Source: Chloroflexota bacterium
GTDB lineage: Bacteria; Chloroflexota; Anaerolineae; VGOG01
NCBI GenBank assembly: GCA_030615705.1
Contig: JAUWYT010000032.1
Coordinates: 1-9,891, forward strand
Direction of reading: 5' to 3'
DNA: 9,891 nt
A program made the position numbers and the translations under genes. Position 1 is the stretch's first letter. Every line of letters begins with the position of its first letter. This document shows, one piece after another, positions 1 through 6,155 of this stretch. A model generated the notes under the pieces. That model made no database searches. It saw only the letters and a program-made list of their open reading frames with translations, and was not told the origin of the DNA.

Positions 1-864
1 CGACAAGTACAGGGCCCAAGGACTGAGGGCTCAGGGCACCGCGATGAGCTGATTCTACTGGGCTACGATCGGCCCAGCTTCGTCCGCCCTAATGGACAGG
101 CAACCTTGACCCTGTACTGGCAGAGGCTGCGCGAAGGCACAGGGGACTATAACATCGCCTTGCAGATGGTTGATGAGGCCGGGAGTGCCTTCTGGCAAGA
201 GAATGTCCCTCCCCTCTTCGGTCAGTATCCGATTTCGTGCTGGGGGGTGGGCCAGATTGTACAGACGAGCCACGACCTGATAATGCCTTCAACCACCGGT
301 GAGGTCGGTTTGCTGGTGGGGTTAAGCCACGGTTCGAGCGAGATGCTGCCGGTGAGGAGCCATTGGCTGGCTCCCCCGAGCGAGTGGTGCCCCCTGCGGC
401 CCATTCAAGTACGCAGCACCCCTCTGGCTGGCGGCCCGGCGATCAACTTCGATAACCGAATCCTGCTTTTAGGATCCGGCCTCGACCGACGGCAGCTTCG
501 CCCCGGAGAGGCCTTGGAGCTCTCCCTCACCTGGCAGTGCCTGCAGAGGATGGACGAGGACTACACCGTTTTCGTCCACATCCTCGATGAAGAGCAACGG
601 ATATGGGGCCAGGAGGACATAGGGCCTGTCCACGGTACCTATCCTACTAGCCAGTGGAAGGAGGGTGAAATCATCGAAGATGTCCACTCAGTTCGCCTCT
701 CCTACGAAGCGCCTTCAGGCGAATACCAGATCGAGGTTGGGCTCTATCTTCTCTCCACCATGGCCCGCCTGCGAGTCCTGGACGAGGAGATGAGAGTTGT
801 TGACGATAAGGTGATCATCAAAATGACCAATGAACCAATGACCAAGGACTATCTGACCAACTGA
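1..864 (+). CDS. C-terminal part of a large protein with two tandem beta-sandwich repeats (Chloroflexota glycosyltransferase-type tail), 5' truncated
   Basis: The frame is open from the first base and ends with TGA at 862-864, so the gene starts upstream; 287 residues are visible. They form two homologous repeats. Repeat 1 covers residues about 16-113 and repeat 2 about 149-262. Both share the pattern LLG..., xRPG/N, L-x-L-x-W, a D-Y-x-x-x-V/L stretch, G-x-Y-P-x-S-x-W, then GEYQIEVGLY or its equivalent. From memory of the family, this repeat with YTVFVH...GTYPTSQW forms the extracytoplasmic C-terminus of large Chloroflexota family-39-like membrane glycosyltransferases; that identity is inference because the catalytic membrane part is outside the window. 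No membrane segment is seen here. The last residues (MTNEPMTKDYLTN) are encoded by a degenerate TGACCAA repeat tract. The TTG at 106 is internal, not a start. The gene ends 25 nt before the acyl-CoA dehydrogenase. Confidence 0.72.
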   Translation, partial: RQVQGPRTEGSGHRDELILLGYDRPSFVRPNGQATLTLYWQRLREGTGDYNIALQMVDEAGSAFWQENVPPLFGQYPISCWGVGQIVQTSHDLIMPSTTGEVGLLVGLSHGSSEMLPVRSHWLAPPSEWCPLRPIQVRSTPLAGGPAINFDNRILLLGSGLDRRQLRPGEALELSLTWQCLQRMDEDYTVFVHILDEEQRIWGQEDIGPVHGTYPTSQWKEGEIIEDVHSVRLSYEAPSGEYQIEVGLYLLSTMARLRVLDEEMRVVDDKVIIKMTNEPMTKDYLTN

Positions 865-876
865 CCATCCGACCAA
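824..876 (+). repeat. Degenerate TGACCAA short repeats
   Basis: TGACCAA occurs at 824-830, 839-845 and 854-860, with variants TGAACCAA at 831-838, TGACCA at 862-867 and GACCAA at 871-876. The tract spans the last codons of the upstream gene, its stop codon and the start of the intergenic gap, and merges into the Shine-Dalgarno of the next gene. It looks like slippage-generated or imported low-complexity sequence. No function is evident. Confidence 0.6.
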
Positions 877-889
877 GGAGGAATCAAAG

Positions 890-2032
890 ATGGACTTCGA
901 ACTCACCGAGGAGCAACAGATGATCCGCAAGATGGTGCGAGATTTCGCCGAAAGGGAAATCATGCCCATTGCCCAGGAGACGGACGAGACCGGGGAGTTC
1001 CCCTGGGAGACCATACACAAGATGGCCCCTCTGGGCTTATTGGGTCTTCCCATCCCTGAGGAATACGGTGGGGCTGGAGCCGACAACGTCAGCTTCACCA
1101 TCGCCCTGGAGGAGATCGCCCGAGCGTGTGGCTCCACCGCCATAACCTTGGATGTCCACACATCTTTGGCCTGCGAGCTCATCTACCTCTTCGGCACCGA
1201 GGAGCAGAAACGGAAGTACCTCGTCCCCATGGCTAGGGGCGAAAAGCTGGGCGCTTTCGGCCTGACGGAGCCGGAAGCAGGCTCCGACGCGGGAGCGACC
1301 AAGACCCGGGCCGTGCTAGATGGCGACGAGTGGGTCATCAACGGTCAAAAGATCTTCATCACCAACGGTTCCATAGCCGAGGTGGTGATAATAGCTGCCG
1401 TGACTGACCCAGAAAAGGGCACGCGAGGCATCAGTAATTTCATAGTAGAGAAGGACACTCCGGGCTTTCGCCCCGGGCGCGAAGAGGAGAAAATGGGTCT
1501 TAAGGGCTCAGTCACCTCCGAACTCTTCTTCGACGACTGCCGGGTTCCCAAAGAGAACCTCCTGGGCAAAGAGGGGGATGGCTTCAAACAATTCCTGATC
1601 ACCCTCGATGGGGGGCGCATCGCTATCGGAGCCATGGCGGTGGGATTGGCCCAGGCCGCCTTCGAGAAGGCCGTCGCTTACTCCAAGGAACGGGTGCAGT
1701 TCGGCCAGCCCATTGCCAACTTTCAGGCCATCCAGTGGATGATCGCCGACATGGCCACTGAGATTGACGCTGCCCGGCTCCTGGTCTACCGGGCTGCCTG
1801 GCTCAAGGACAAAGGCATGCGCTTCACCAAGGAGGCAGCCATGGCCAAGCTCTACGCTTCCGAAGCTGCGGAGCGAGCCTGCTACAAGGCCCTTCAGATC
1901 CACGGCGGCTATGGGTACATGAAGGAGTACGACGTCGAGCGCTACTACCGTGACAACCGGCTCTGTGCCATCGCCGAGGGGACGAGCGAGATCCAGCGGT
2001 TGGTCATCGCCCGGCAGGTGCTGGGGTCGTAG
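890..2032 (+). CDS. Acyl-CoA dehydrogenase (short-chain/butyryl-CoA type)
   Basis: This is a cytoplasmic FAD enzyme that oxidises acyl-CoA to trans-2-enoyl-CoA and passes electrons to ETF, in fatty-acid or branched-chain amino-acid breakdown. Its 380 aa match the usual family length and all three domains are present. The first family signature is GLTEPEAGSDAGA at residues 124-136. FAD and tetramer contacts lie in YSKERVQFGQPI at 264-275. The second signature starts at QIHGGYGYMKEYD, residues 336-348. The catalytic base is Glu363 in EGTSEIQ, the position used by short- and medium-chain enzymes rather than by isovaleryl-CoA dehydrogenase. The ATG is fixed by a strong AAGGAGG at 875-881, 8 nt upstream. 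The exact chain-length preference cannot be read from sequence. It sits 25 nt after the upstream gene, whose product is unrelated, so any co-transcription is probably incidental. Confidence 0.96.
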   Translation: MDFELTEEQQMIRKMVRDFAEREIMPIAQETDETGEFPWETIHKMAPLGLLGLPIPEEYGGAGADNVSFTIALEEIARACGSTAITLDVHTSLACELIYLFGTEEQKRKYLVPMARGEKLGAFGLTEPEAGSDAGATKTRAVLDGDEWVINGQKIFITNGSIAEVVIIAAVTDPEKGTRGISNFIVEKDTPGFRPGREEEKMGLKGSVTSELFFDDCRVPKENLLGKEGDGFKQFLITLDGGRIAIGAMAVGLAQAAFEKAVAYSKERVQFGQPIANFQAIQWMIADMATEIDAARLLVYRAAWLKDKGMRFTKEAAMAKLYASEAAERACYKALQIHGGYGYMKEYDVERYYRDNRLCAIAEGTSEIQRLVIARQVLGS

Positions 2033-2045
2033 CGGCTTGCTGCGA

Positions 2046-2073
2046 TTGACAACTCAGGCAAGAGATGTATAAT
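2046..2073 (+). promoter_or_regulatory. Sigma70-type promoter upstream of the AMMECR1 gene
   Basis: A perfect TTGACA (2046-2051) and a perfect TATAAT (2068-2073) are separated by 16 nt. They lie 13 nt after the acyl-CoA dehydrogenase stop and about 75 nt before the AMMECR1 ATG, predicting a leader of roughly 65-70 nt. A full match at both hexamers is rare by chance in GC-rich DNA. No operator palindrome is visible around it. Confidence 0.75.
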
Positions 2074-2147
2074 ACAGACAGAATCGGTAAGAGAAACGCA
2101 GCAACACGGCCATCCTATGAGCGCTGCCATAATCGAGGAGGCTTCTC

Positions 2148-2669
2148 ATGCCAACCTTACATCCTCTTGCTCAACTAGCCAAAGATACCATCGAAACCCA
2201 CGTCCGTGAGCGGCGTACCATCGAGCCTCCAAGAGAGTTGAGTCCAGAAACGAAAGGGCGGGCCGGCACCTTTGTCTCCATCCACAAGCACGGGATGCTG
2301 CGGGGCTGCATCGGCACCATCGAGCCGACTCAAGCCAACGTGGCCCAGGAGGTGATCCAGAACGCCATCTCCGCCGCCACGCGCGACCCCCGCTTCCCGC
2401 CGATCAGGCCGGAGGAACTTGCCGATCTGGACATCAAAGTGGATGTCCTCGGCGAGCCTGAGCCGGTGGAGAGCATGGAGGAACTGGATCCCAAGCGCTA
2501 CGGCGTCATCGTGCAAAGCGCCAGGGACTGGCGAAAGGGGCTCCTGCTGCCGGACCTGGAGGGGGTAGACACGGTGGAGTACCAGGTGGACATCGCCCGG
2601 CGCAAGGCCGGCATAAGGCCCGACGAACCGATAAAGCTCTACCGATTCGAGGTCGTGAGATACACCTGA
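2148..2669 (+). CDS. AMMECR1-domain protein (AmmeMemoRadiSam system protein A-like)
   Basis: The 173-aa protein covers essentially the whole AMMECR1 domain. The hallmark LRGCIGT lies at residues 51-57, followed by the conserved [12 protein letters not shown] at 80-91, [12 protein letters not shown] at 131-142, RRKAGI at 151-156 and the terminal YRFEV at 165-169. The family occurs in archaea, bacteria and eukaryotes, and its biochemical role is not settled. Bacterial members are often encoded with a Memo-family protein and a radical SAM enzyme, but neither is next to this gene. The ATG at 2148 is supported by GAGGAGG at 2135-2141, 6 nt upstream. The gene has its own near-consensus promoter and is a single-gene unit convergent with the mogA-type gene. 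Family assignment is firm; function is not. Confidence 0.93.
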   Translation: MPTLHPLAQLAKDTIETHVRERRTIEPPRELSPETKGRAGTFVSIHKHGMLRGCIGTIEPTQANVAQEVIQNAISAATRDPRFPPIRPEELADLDIKVDVLGEPEPVESMEELDPKRYGVIVQSARDWRKGLLLPDLEGVDTVEYQVDIARRKAGIRPDEPIKLYRFEVVRYT

Positions 2670-2706
2670 TCTTCGGTGCTCGCATCCGTTCAGGTGCCCC
2701 CGTCAA

Positions 2707-2758
2707 GTAAGGCTTGCCTTTACCCGACCTTAGGGCAACCGCAAGGGGTTTGCCCCTA
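2707..2758. repeat. Intergenic two-hairpin palindromic repeat
   Basis: Two imperfect inverted repeats lie side by side. The first is GTAAGGC (2707-2713) against GCCTTTAC (2716-2723), with one bulged T. The second is TAGGGCAA (2731-2738) against TTGCCCCTA (2750-2758), with one bulged C and a loop containing CCGCAAGGGG. The short core GGGG-TTTG-CCCC (2745-2756) can also pair. Similar sequences with a CCGCAAGGGG loop occur repeatedly between genes in some bacterial genomes, so this is probably a dispersed non-coding repeat. That family identity is from memory and unverified here. Confidence 0.5.
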
Positions 2759-2794
2759 CCCGTATCCTCGCCAGGAATTCCGGCCTAAACAGCA

Positions 2795-2821
2795 ACACCC
2801 CACACTTTCAGTGTGGGGTGT
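2795..2821. terminator. Stem-loop terminator between convergent genes
   Basis: A perfect 11-bp stem (ACACCCCACAC, 2795-2805, with its complement at 2811-2821) encloses the 5-nt loop TTTCA. It lies 22 nt past the stop of the minus-strand mogA-type gene and 125 nt past the plus-strand AMMECR1 stop. On the minus strand it is followed by TGCTGTTT, and on the plus strand by CTTGTCCTGT. Both T tracts are weak, so it may act in both directions but fits the minus-strand unit best. Confidence 0.7.
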
Positions 2822-2843
2822 CTTGTCCTGTGCAAAGGGCACC

Positions 2844-3350
2844 TCATCCACCATAGCCTTGGTACTCGTGTCCCCCCCTGCCCCCTTTGAGCAGTTCGAT
2901 CCCGTGCGGGAAGGCCGGTAAAATGACCTCCAGGTCCTCCCGCACCGCCTTGGGGCTGCCTGGCAGGTTGACGATAAGCGTATGGCCTCGGATCCCAGCT
3001 ACAGCGCGAGAGAGAATGGCATGGGGCGTGATCTCAAGGCCCTTGGCCCGCATAGCTTCAGCCAATCCCGGCGCTTCCCGCTCGATAACCACCCTGGTGG
3101 CCTCGGGCGTAACGTCCCGCGGCCCGAAGCCCGTCCCCCCGGTGGTGAGGATCAGGTCAAGGCCCACTTCATCGGACCACACCATTAGCGTTCCCTTGAT
3201 TATGTCGAATTCATCGGGCACCACCGCCTCCAGTTCCACTTTAGCTCCCAGGTGCTCGACGACCATCTCGCGGATGAGCGGCCCGCTCAAATCCTCCCGC
3301 TCCCCGCGATAGCTGCTATCGCTGATGGTTAGGATACCCACAGTGATCAT
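2844..3350 (-). CDS. mogA: Molybdenum cofactor biosynthesis protein MogA/MoaB (molybdopterin adenylyltransferase)
   Basis: The predicted role is adenylation of molybdopterin before metal insertion in molybdenum or tungsten cofactor synthesis, in the cytoplasm. The 168 aa form a single MoCF-binding domain. The N-terminal strand is ITVGILTISDSSYRG. The pterin-binding loop TTGGTGFGPRDVTPEAT is at residues 69-85, with the conserved Asp79. LSRAVAGIRG is at 113-122 and NLPGSPKAVRE at 128-138. MoaB and MogA are hard to separate by sequence, so the symbol is tentative within this family. The start is ATG 3350, because GGGAGG at 3356-3361 sits 5 nt upstream. A longer TTG start at 3374 would overlap the preceding gene and add eight residues of poor family fit. 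It begins 13 nt after the DUF401 gene, in the same orientation, so the two are probably co-transcribed. No other cofactor gene is present. Confidence 0.92.
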   Translation of the reverse strand: MITVGILTISDSSYRGEREDLSGPLIREMVVEHLGAKVELEAVVPDEFDIIKGTLMVWSDEVGLDLILTTGGTGFGPRDVTPEATRVVIEREAPGLAEAMRAKGLEITPHAILSRAVAGIRGHTLIVNLPGSPKAVREDLEVILPAFPHGIELLKGGRGGHEYQGYGG

Positions 3351-3355
3351 GGAAA

Positions 3356-3361
3356 CCTCCC
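3356..3361 (-). promoter_or_regulatory. Ribosome binding site fixing the mogA-type start
   Basis: GGGAGG on the minus strand is separated by TTTCC from ATG 3350. It lies in the short gap after the DUF401 stop (3364-3366) and argues against the longer TTG start at 3374. Confidence 0.75.
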
Positions 3362-3363
3362 AA

Positions 3364-4578
3364 TCAGAGCCCAACGATGAACCACAATCCCACGGCCGCT
3401 AACCCCAACAAGGCCACCGAGGGTAACAGCAGCCGATACAACGGTGCCCAATCGGCGTGGAAGTAATCCCGCGTCAGGGCCAGGCAGAGGTGCACCGGTG
3501 AGAGGAGTACGCCAATAAAACCAGCGGCGAAGGCCAGCACCACATGGTTGAGGTAGACCTCACTGCCGGAGATGAAAGGGAGCAACAGCGGGAAACTGAT
3601 CCCCACCATCGAGACCGCCCAGCCAGTCAACATCCCCAGGGCGAAAGGTACGGCCACAGCGACCACGACCGGCGCGATCCTCCAGGCCATAAGGGTCGCT
3701 GAGAGCGCGTCGGCTGCGCCGCTGACCTCCACCATCTGCTTGAAGATCATGATGCTGAACACGAGCAGGGCGGTGCGAGGGGAGAGACCCCGGTGCAGCA
3801 CCCTACCCAGAGGGCGAGGCCTCACCCGATTGACGGCCGCCACCAGGACCACAGCCACCGCCAGGCTCAGCGCCAGCTCTACTCTGAAACCGAGACTCAG
3901 GATGATCACCAGCGCGATTGGCCAGATGCTGAGGGCCATCACCTGGAGGCTATGCCATCGTCCCGCCTCCCCGACCGCAGTCCCGGCCTCCCCCGGCCGG
4001 TCGATCTGACGCAGGCCCACAAGAGCACCGGCCACGATCGCGCTCAGAGTGAGAGGAGCCTGGGCCAGCATCAATCGGGAGAGCGGAATACCCAGCACTC
4101 CTTCTGCCAGCACCAGAGCCGGGTACAGCGGGAAGATATACTCCCAGACGTGGCGGAACCAGTAGTTGAGGTAGGTTTTCCGCTCCGGGCTGAGCTTCAG
4201 TTCGGTGCCGATCTCCTGGATCATGGGGGCAGAGAGCATCGCTCCGCCCGGCATGGGCAGCAACCCGATGAAAGCGGGGATAATCGCCAGCACCACCCGA
4301 CGATCGGTGACGAGCTCCTGCAGCGAACTGACCAACTGCTGCATGCTGGCCACCTCCCTCAACAACTCGCCCAGGGTGGTTATGAGCAACACCGCTGCCA
4401 CCAGGCGGAGGGTCTTGAGATCGAGCGCCGCAATCAACCATTGCTCCAGTATTTCGGGCGCAGGGAGGCCGAAGAGCAGCCCCAGCAAGGCTGAGCCCAG
4501 CAGCAACACGTACCCCAGGTTCCAGCGACGGCTGAGCAGCAGGATGATAAGCCCGAAGACGAAAGCCAGTTTCAGCAT
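3364..4578 (-). CDS. DUF401-family polytopic membrane protein (putative transporter)
   Basis: The 404-aa protein is very hydrophobic, with about 11-12 likely membrane helices between residues 3 and 403. I recognise it as the DUF401 family from the conserved LLPMPGGAMLSAP (106-118), the NYWFRHVWEYIFPLYP stretch (138-153) and LLSPVHLCLALTRDYF (358-373). The family is grouped with ion-transporter-like membrane proteins, but no substrate is established. The PMPGG loop and the second re-entrant-looking SPVHLCL region occur in the two halves, as in transporters with inverted repeats; that comparison is inference. The ATG at 4578 has no clear Shine-Dalgarno. The downstream mogA-type gene follows after 13 nt, and the upstream gap of 66 nt shows no convincing promoter. 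Family assignment is good; substrate is unknown. Confidence 0.85.
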   Translation of the reverse strand: MLKLAFVFGLIILLLSRRWNLGYVLLLGSALLGLLFGLPAPEILEQWLIAALDLKTLRLVAAVLLITTLGELLREVASMQQLVSSLQELVTDRRVVLAIIPAFIGLLPMPGGAMLSAPMIQEIGTELKLSPERKTYLNYWFRHVWEYIFPLYPALVLAEGVLGIPLSRLMLAQAPLTLSAIVAGALVGLRQIDRPGEAGTAVGEAGRWHSLQVMALSIWPIALVIILSLGFRVELALSLAVAVVLVAAVNRVRPRPLGRVLHRGLSPRTALLVFSIMIFKQMVEVSGAADALSATLMAWRIAPVVVAVAVPFALGMLTGWAVSMVGISFPLLLPFISGSEVYLNHVVLAFAAGFIGVLLSPVHLCLALTRDYFHADWAPLYRLLLPSVALLGLAAVGLWFIVGL

Positions 4579-4644
4579 CGCGGTTGTTGGAAGGTAATGG
4601 TGCTCATGTCTGACACTGTGCCTGAATGAGGGATGAGGACGACG

Positions 4645-4893
4645 TTATAGCTCATCGAGGTCCCGCTCCCAATCAGGCGAGGGCGGTTCCTGCCGAGCTT
4701 GGGCTACCAGCCGTTGCAGAACGGCGGAAGCAGCCAGGATGGCATCTTCTGGCTCTTCCTCGCGGTTTACCAGGTTGTCCATGATGAGCTCCATCTGAGC
4801 GAACGAGGTGATGTCCACCAGAACGGCTTTTGCCTCGCCACTTTCGTAAAGGACGGGAAAGCGGTCTCGGATCCAGAAAGTCGTTTCAGCCAT
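4645..4893 (-). CDS. Small Phd/YefM-like antitoxin candidate (82 aa), no toxin adjacent
   Basis: The 82-aa acidic protein has FPVLYESGEAKAVLVDITSF at residues 12-31, reminiscent of the second strand-helix part of Phd/YefM antitoxins, where a short strand leads to an AVLVS-type motif and then a helix. A Glu/Asp-rich helical region (NREEEPEDAILAAS) and a DW...LDEL end follow. The assignment is inference from resemblance; the N-terminal half of a full Phd fold is missing. The start is well supported: AAGGAGGAG at 4901-4909 precedes ATG 4893, and this site overlaps the stop of the 67-aa gene, suggesting coupled translation. No toxin ORF lies downstream, where only 66 nt separate it from the DUF401 gene, so it is either an orphan or paired with the 67-aa protein. 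Confidence 0.7.
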   Translation of the reverse strand: MAETTFWIRDRFPVLYESGEAKAVLVDITSFAQMELIMDNLVNREEEPEDAILAASAVLQRLVAQARQEPPSPDWERDLDEL

Positions 4894-4900
4894 GATTCAT

Positions 4901-4909
4901 CTCCTCCTT
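4901..4909 (-). promoter_or_regulatory. Ribosome binding site of the 82-aa gene overlapping the previous stop
   Basis: AAGGAGGAG on the minus strand ends 7 nt before ATG 4893. Its first base is shared with the TGA (4909-4911) of the 67-aa gene. This arrangement is typical of translational coupling and supports reading both small ORFs as real. Confidence 0.7.
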
Positions 4910-5112
4910 CAATCGTATCGCCGGATATAGCGCATGCGAAGCGTGTACTGCGTCTCCGGCAGCAGCGCCTGGTAGAAGGGCGTGCCGGTGAAATGGCGCA
5001 GTTTGTCCTCGCTTCGGCCGGTGCCACCGTAGCACGGGGCTTCGTCGCCGGGTTCGGGTCGCTGGGTGGTAAAGTCGGCCCAGAGGCCTTGTTGGAAGGT
5101 GAGTTCAGTCAT
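4909..5112 (-). CDS. Small hypothetical protein (67 aa)
   Basis: I do not recognise this 67-residue protein. It starts MTELTFQQGLWADFTTQ and ends with an aromatic and basic stretch, FYQALLPETQYTLRMRYIRR. It has no signal peptide or membrane segment. The ATG at 5112 lies 5 nt after the TAA (5118-5120) that ends the AlbA_2 gene, and only a weak AGGGA lies upstream, so translation may depend on re-initiation. Its stop overlaps the strong ribosome site of the 82-aa antitoxin-like gene. A small basic-ended protein directly before an acidic antitoxin-like protein could be a toxin partner; that is speculation from gene order alone. It could also be a remnant of a longer gene. Confidence 0.5.
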   Translation of the reverse strand: MTELTFQQGLWADFTTQRPEPGDEAPCYGGTGRSEDKLRHFTGTPFYQALLPETQYTLRMRYIRRYD

Positions 5113-5117
5113 GCAGT

Positions 5118-6144
5118 TTATTCCCTGGAGACAAATTCAATATCTCGAATCATGACGCTACCCGTCGTCTTTGGTGCGTTATCAGCATATACTTCCCAAA
5201 AGATTTTCGCATCGCTTCTCAAGTCGAGTTCATCAAAATCTTCCCGGCAACTCCCACTTCCAAATATGAGCCAGAGTGGGCAGTATGGGATCAAACCACG
5301 ACGGACCATATTGGGTTGGCCCAAAGGATTCATATTTGAGCACGTCTCTACGGGTGTTATCTCTGTACCAGACAAAATAGGATTTGCCATCAATCTCTTC
5401 TATTCTGGCATCCTGAAGCCGCAACTCCGTCTCCGGAACAAGAGAGGTTGGAAGGTAGATGAAGCAATTCACGTATTGAGCATATATACGTCCAACGTTT
5501 CTGGCAAAAATAATTAACTCTATCTTCCGTCTTTCCTTAGGCGGCTGTGTCAAGAGTGGTATATCTACTATATCTTGTTCTATGTAAGTACTTGACTCAA
5601 TAGTAAACTCCACATCAATCTGCGGATATCGTCGGCGCCCGAAAATGTCTGCAACGAGTCGATGCCCGATGGGTCGGGATTTTCCGCCAACGCGGGCATA
5701 TTATCTCTTATCAATCGCTTGATGAGGTGCTTGTTCGCTATCTGGCACCCGAATGACGAAGATCGCTCTTCCAGGACCCATTTGAGAACTCTCAGAAGAC
5801 CACTGGATAGCATAGACGTTGAAAGAGGTAAGTGGAACCTCGACCAACGTTGGGATGATGTCCTCAAGCCATTCGCGGGTACTCGGTTTCTTTATTACGA
5901 GTTCGATACCTCCGTCATCCACTTGCCATTGAGTCACTGGATTACTCAGACCAAAGACGATAATCCCGCCCCCGCTGTTTGCAAACGCAGAGATGGCCTT
6001 CGACAAATTCGCTCGCACATCTTTCTGGCGCACTCCATCCAGAGTGAGATCTAGGCCCCGCCGCCCTTTGACTTCCAGCCAGTCAAATTCACCTACTGGC
6101 AGATTGAGCAAGTATTGTTCATCCCAATCTCTCGGGTCTCTCAT
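5118..6144 (-). pseudogene. AlbA_2 (Schlafen-like) domain protein, interrupted by one stop and one frameshift
   Basis: The intact first segment (ATG 6144, AAGGAG at 6152-6157) encodes 147 residues. It has the AlbA_2 hallmarks: EFDWLEVKG at 19-27, LSKAISAFANSGGGIIVFGL at 47-66, and AIFVIRVPDSEQAPHQ at 127-142. The frame then meets TAA at 5701-5703, but the same frame continues directly with YARVGGKSRPI, the expected follow-on, so the stop sits where a conserved Tyr of an R-Y-Y-x-R-x-G motif should be. The frame runs on to TGA at 5233-5235. One base is extra in the T4 run at 5235-5238; removing it gives GRF-DELDLRSDAKIFWEV and a tail ending at 5118. The restored protein would be about 341 aa, with a C-terminal region carrying ARNVGRIYAQYV. 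The domain is common in defence-linked and regulatory proteins and binds nucleotide or nucleic acid. GC is low (35-47% in sampled 60-nt lines, against about 73% in the sugar kinase gene), suggesting transfer. Sequencing error or readthrough remains possible. Confidence 0.82.
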
Positions 6145-6155
6145 TGCGATGCTCC

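Noticed and set aside
2033..2045. Terminator after the acyl-CoA dehydrogenase
   Set aside because: The GCGGC/GCTGC pairing is imperfect and short and lacks a T run.
3351..3374. TTG start at 3374 for the mogA-type gene
   Set aside because: It would overlap the DUF401 end and ignore the strong GGGAGG placed 5 nt before ATG 3350, where family similarity begins.
3793..4494. Plus-strand ORF of 233 codons rich in His, Gln and Arg
   Set aside because: It is a shadow of the DUF401 membrane gene. Its composition is what an antisense frame of a Leu/Ala-rich membrane protein gives, and it has no motif.
4579..4644. Promoter for the DUF401 gene in the 66-nt gap
   Set aside because: The TATAAC seen there is the CTA-TAA stop region of the 82-aa gene and has no acceptable -35 partner.
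4699..5517. Plus-strand ORF of 272 codons
   Set aside because: It lies antisense to the AlbA_2 tail, the 67-aa gene and the 82-aa gene, which have ribosome sites, family motifs and coupled spacing. Its translation shows no recognisable domain.
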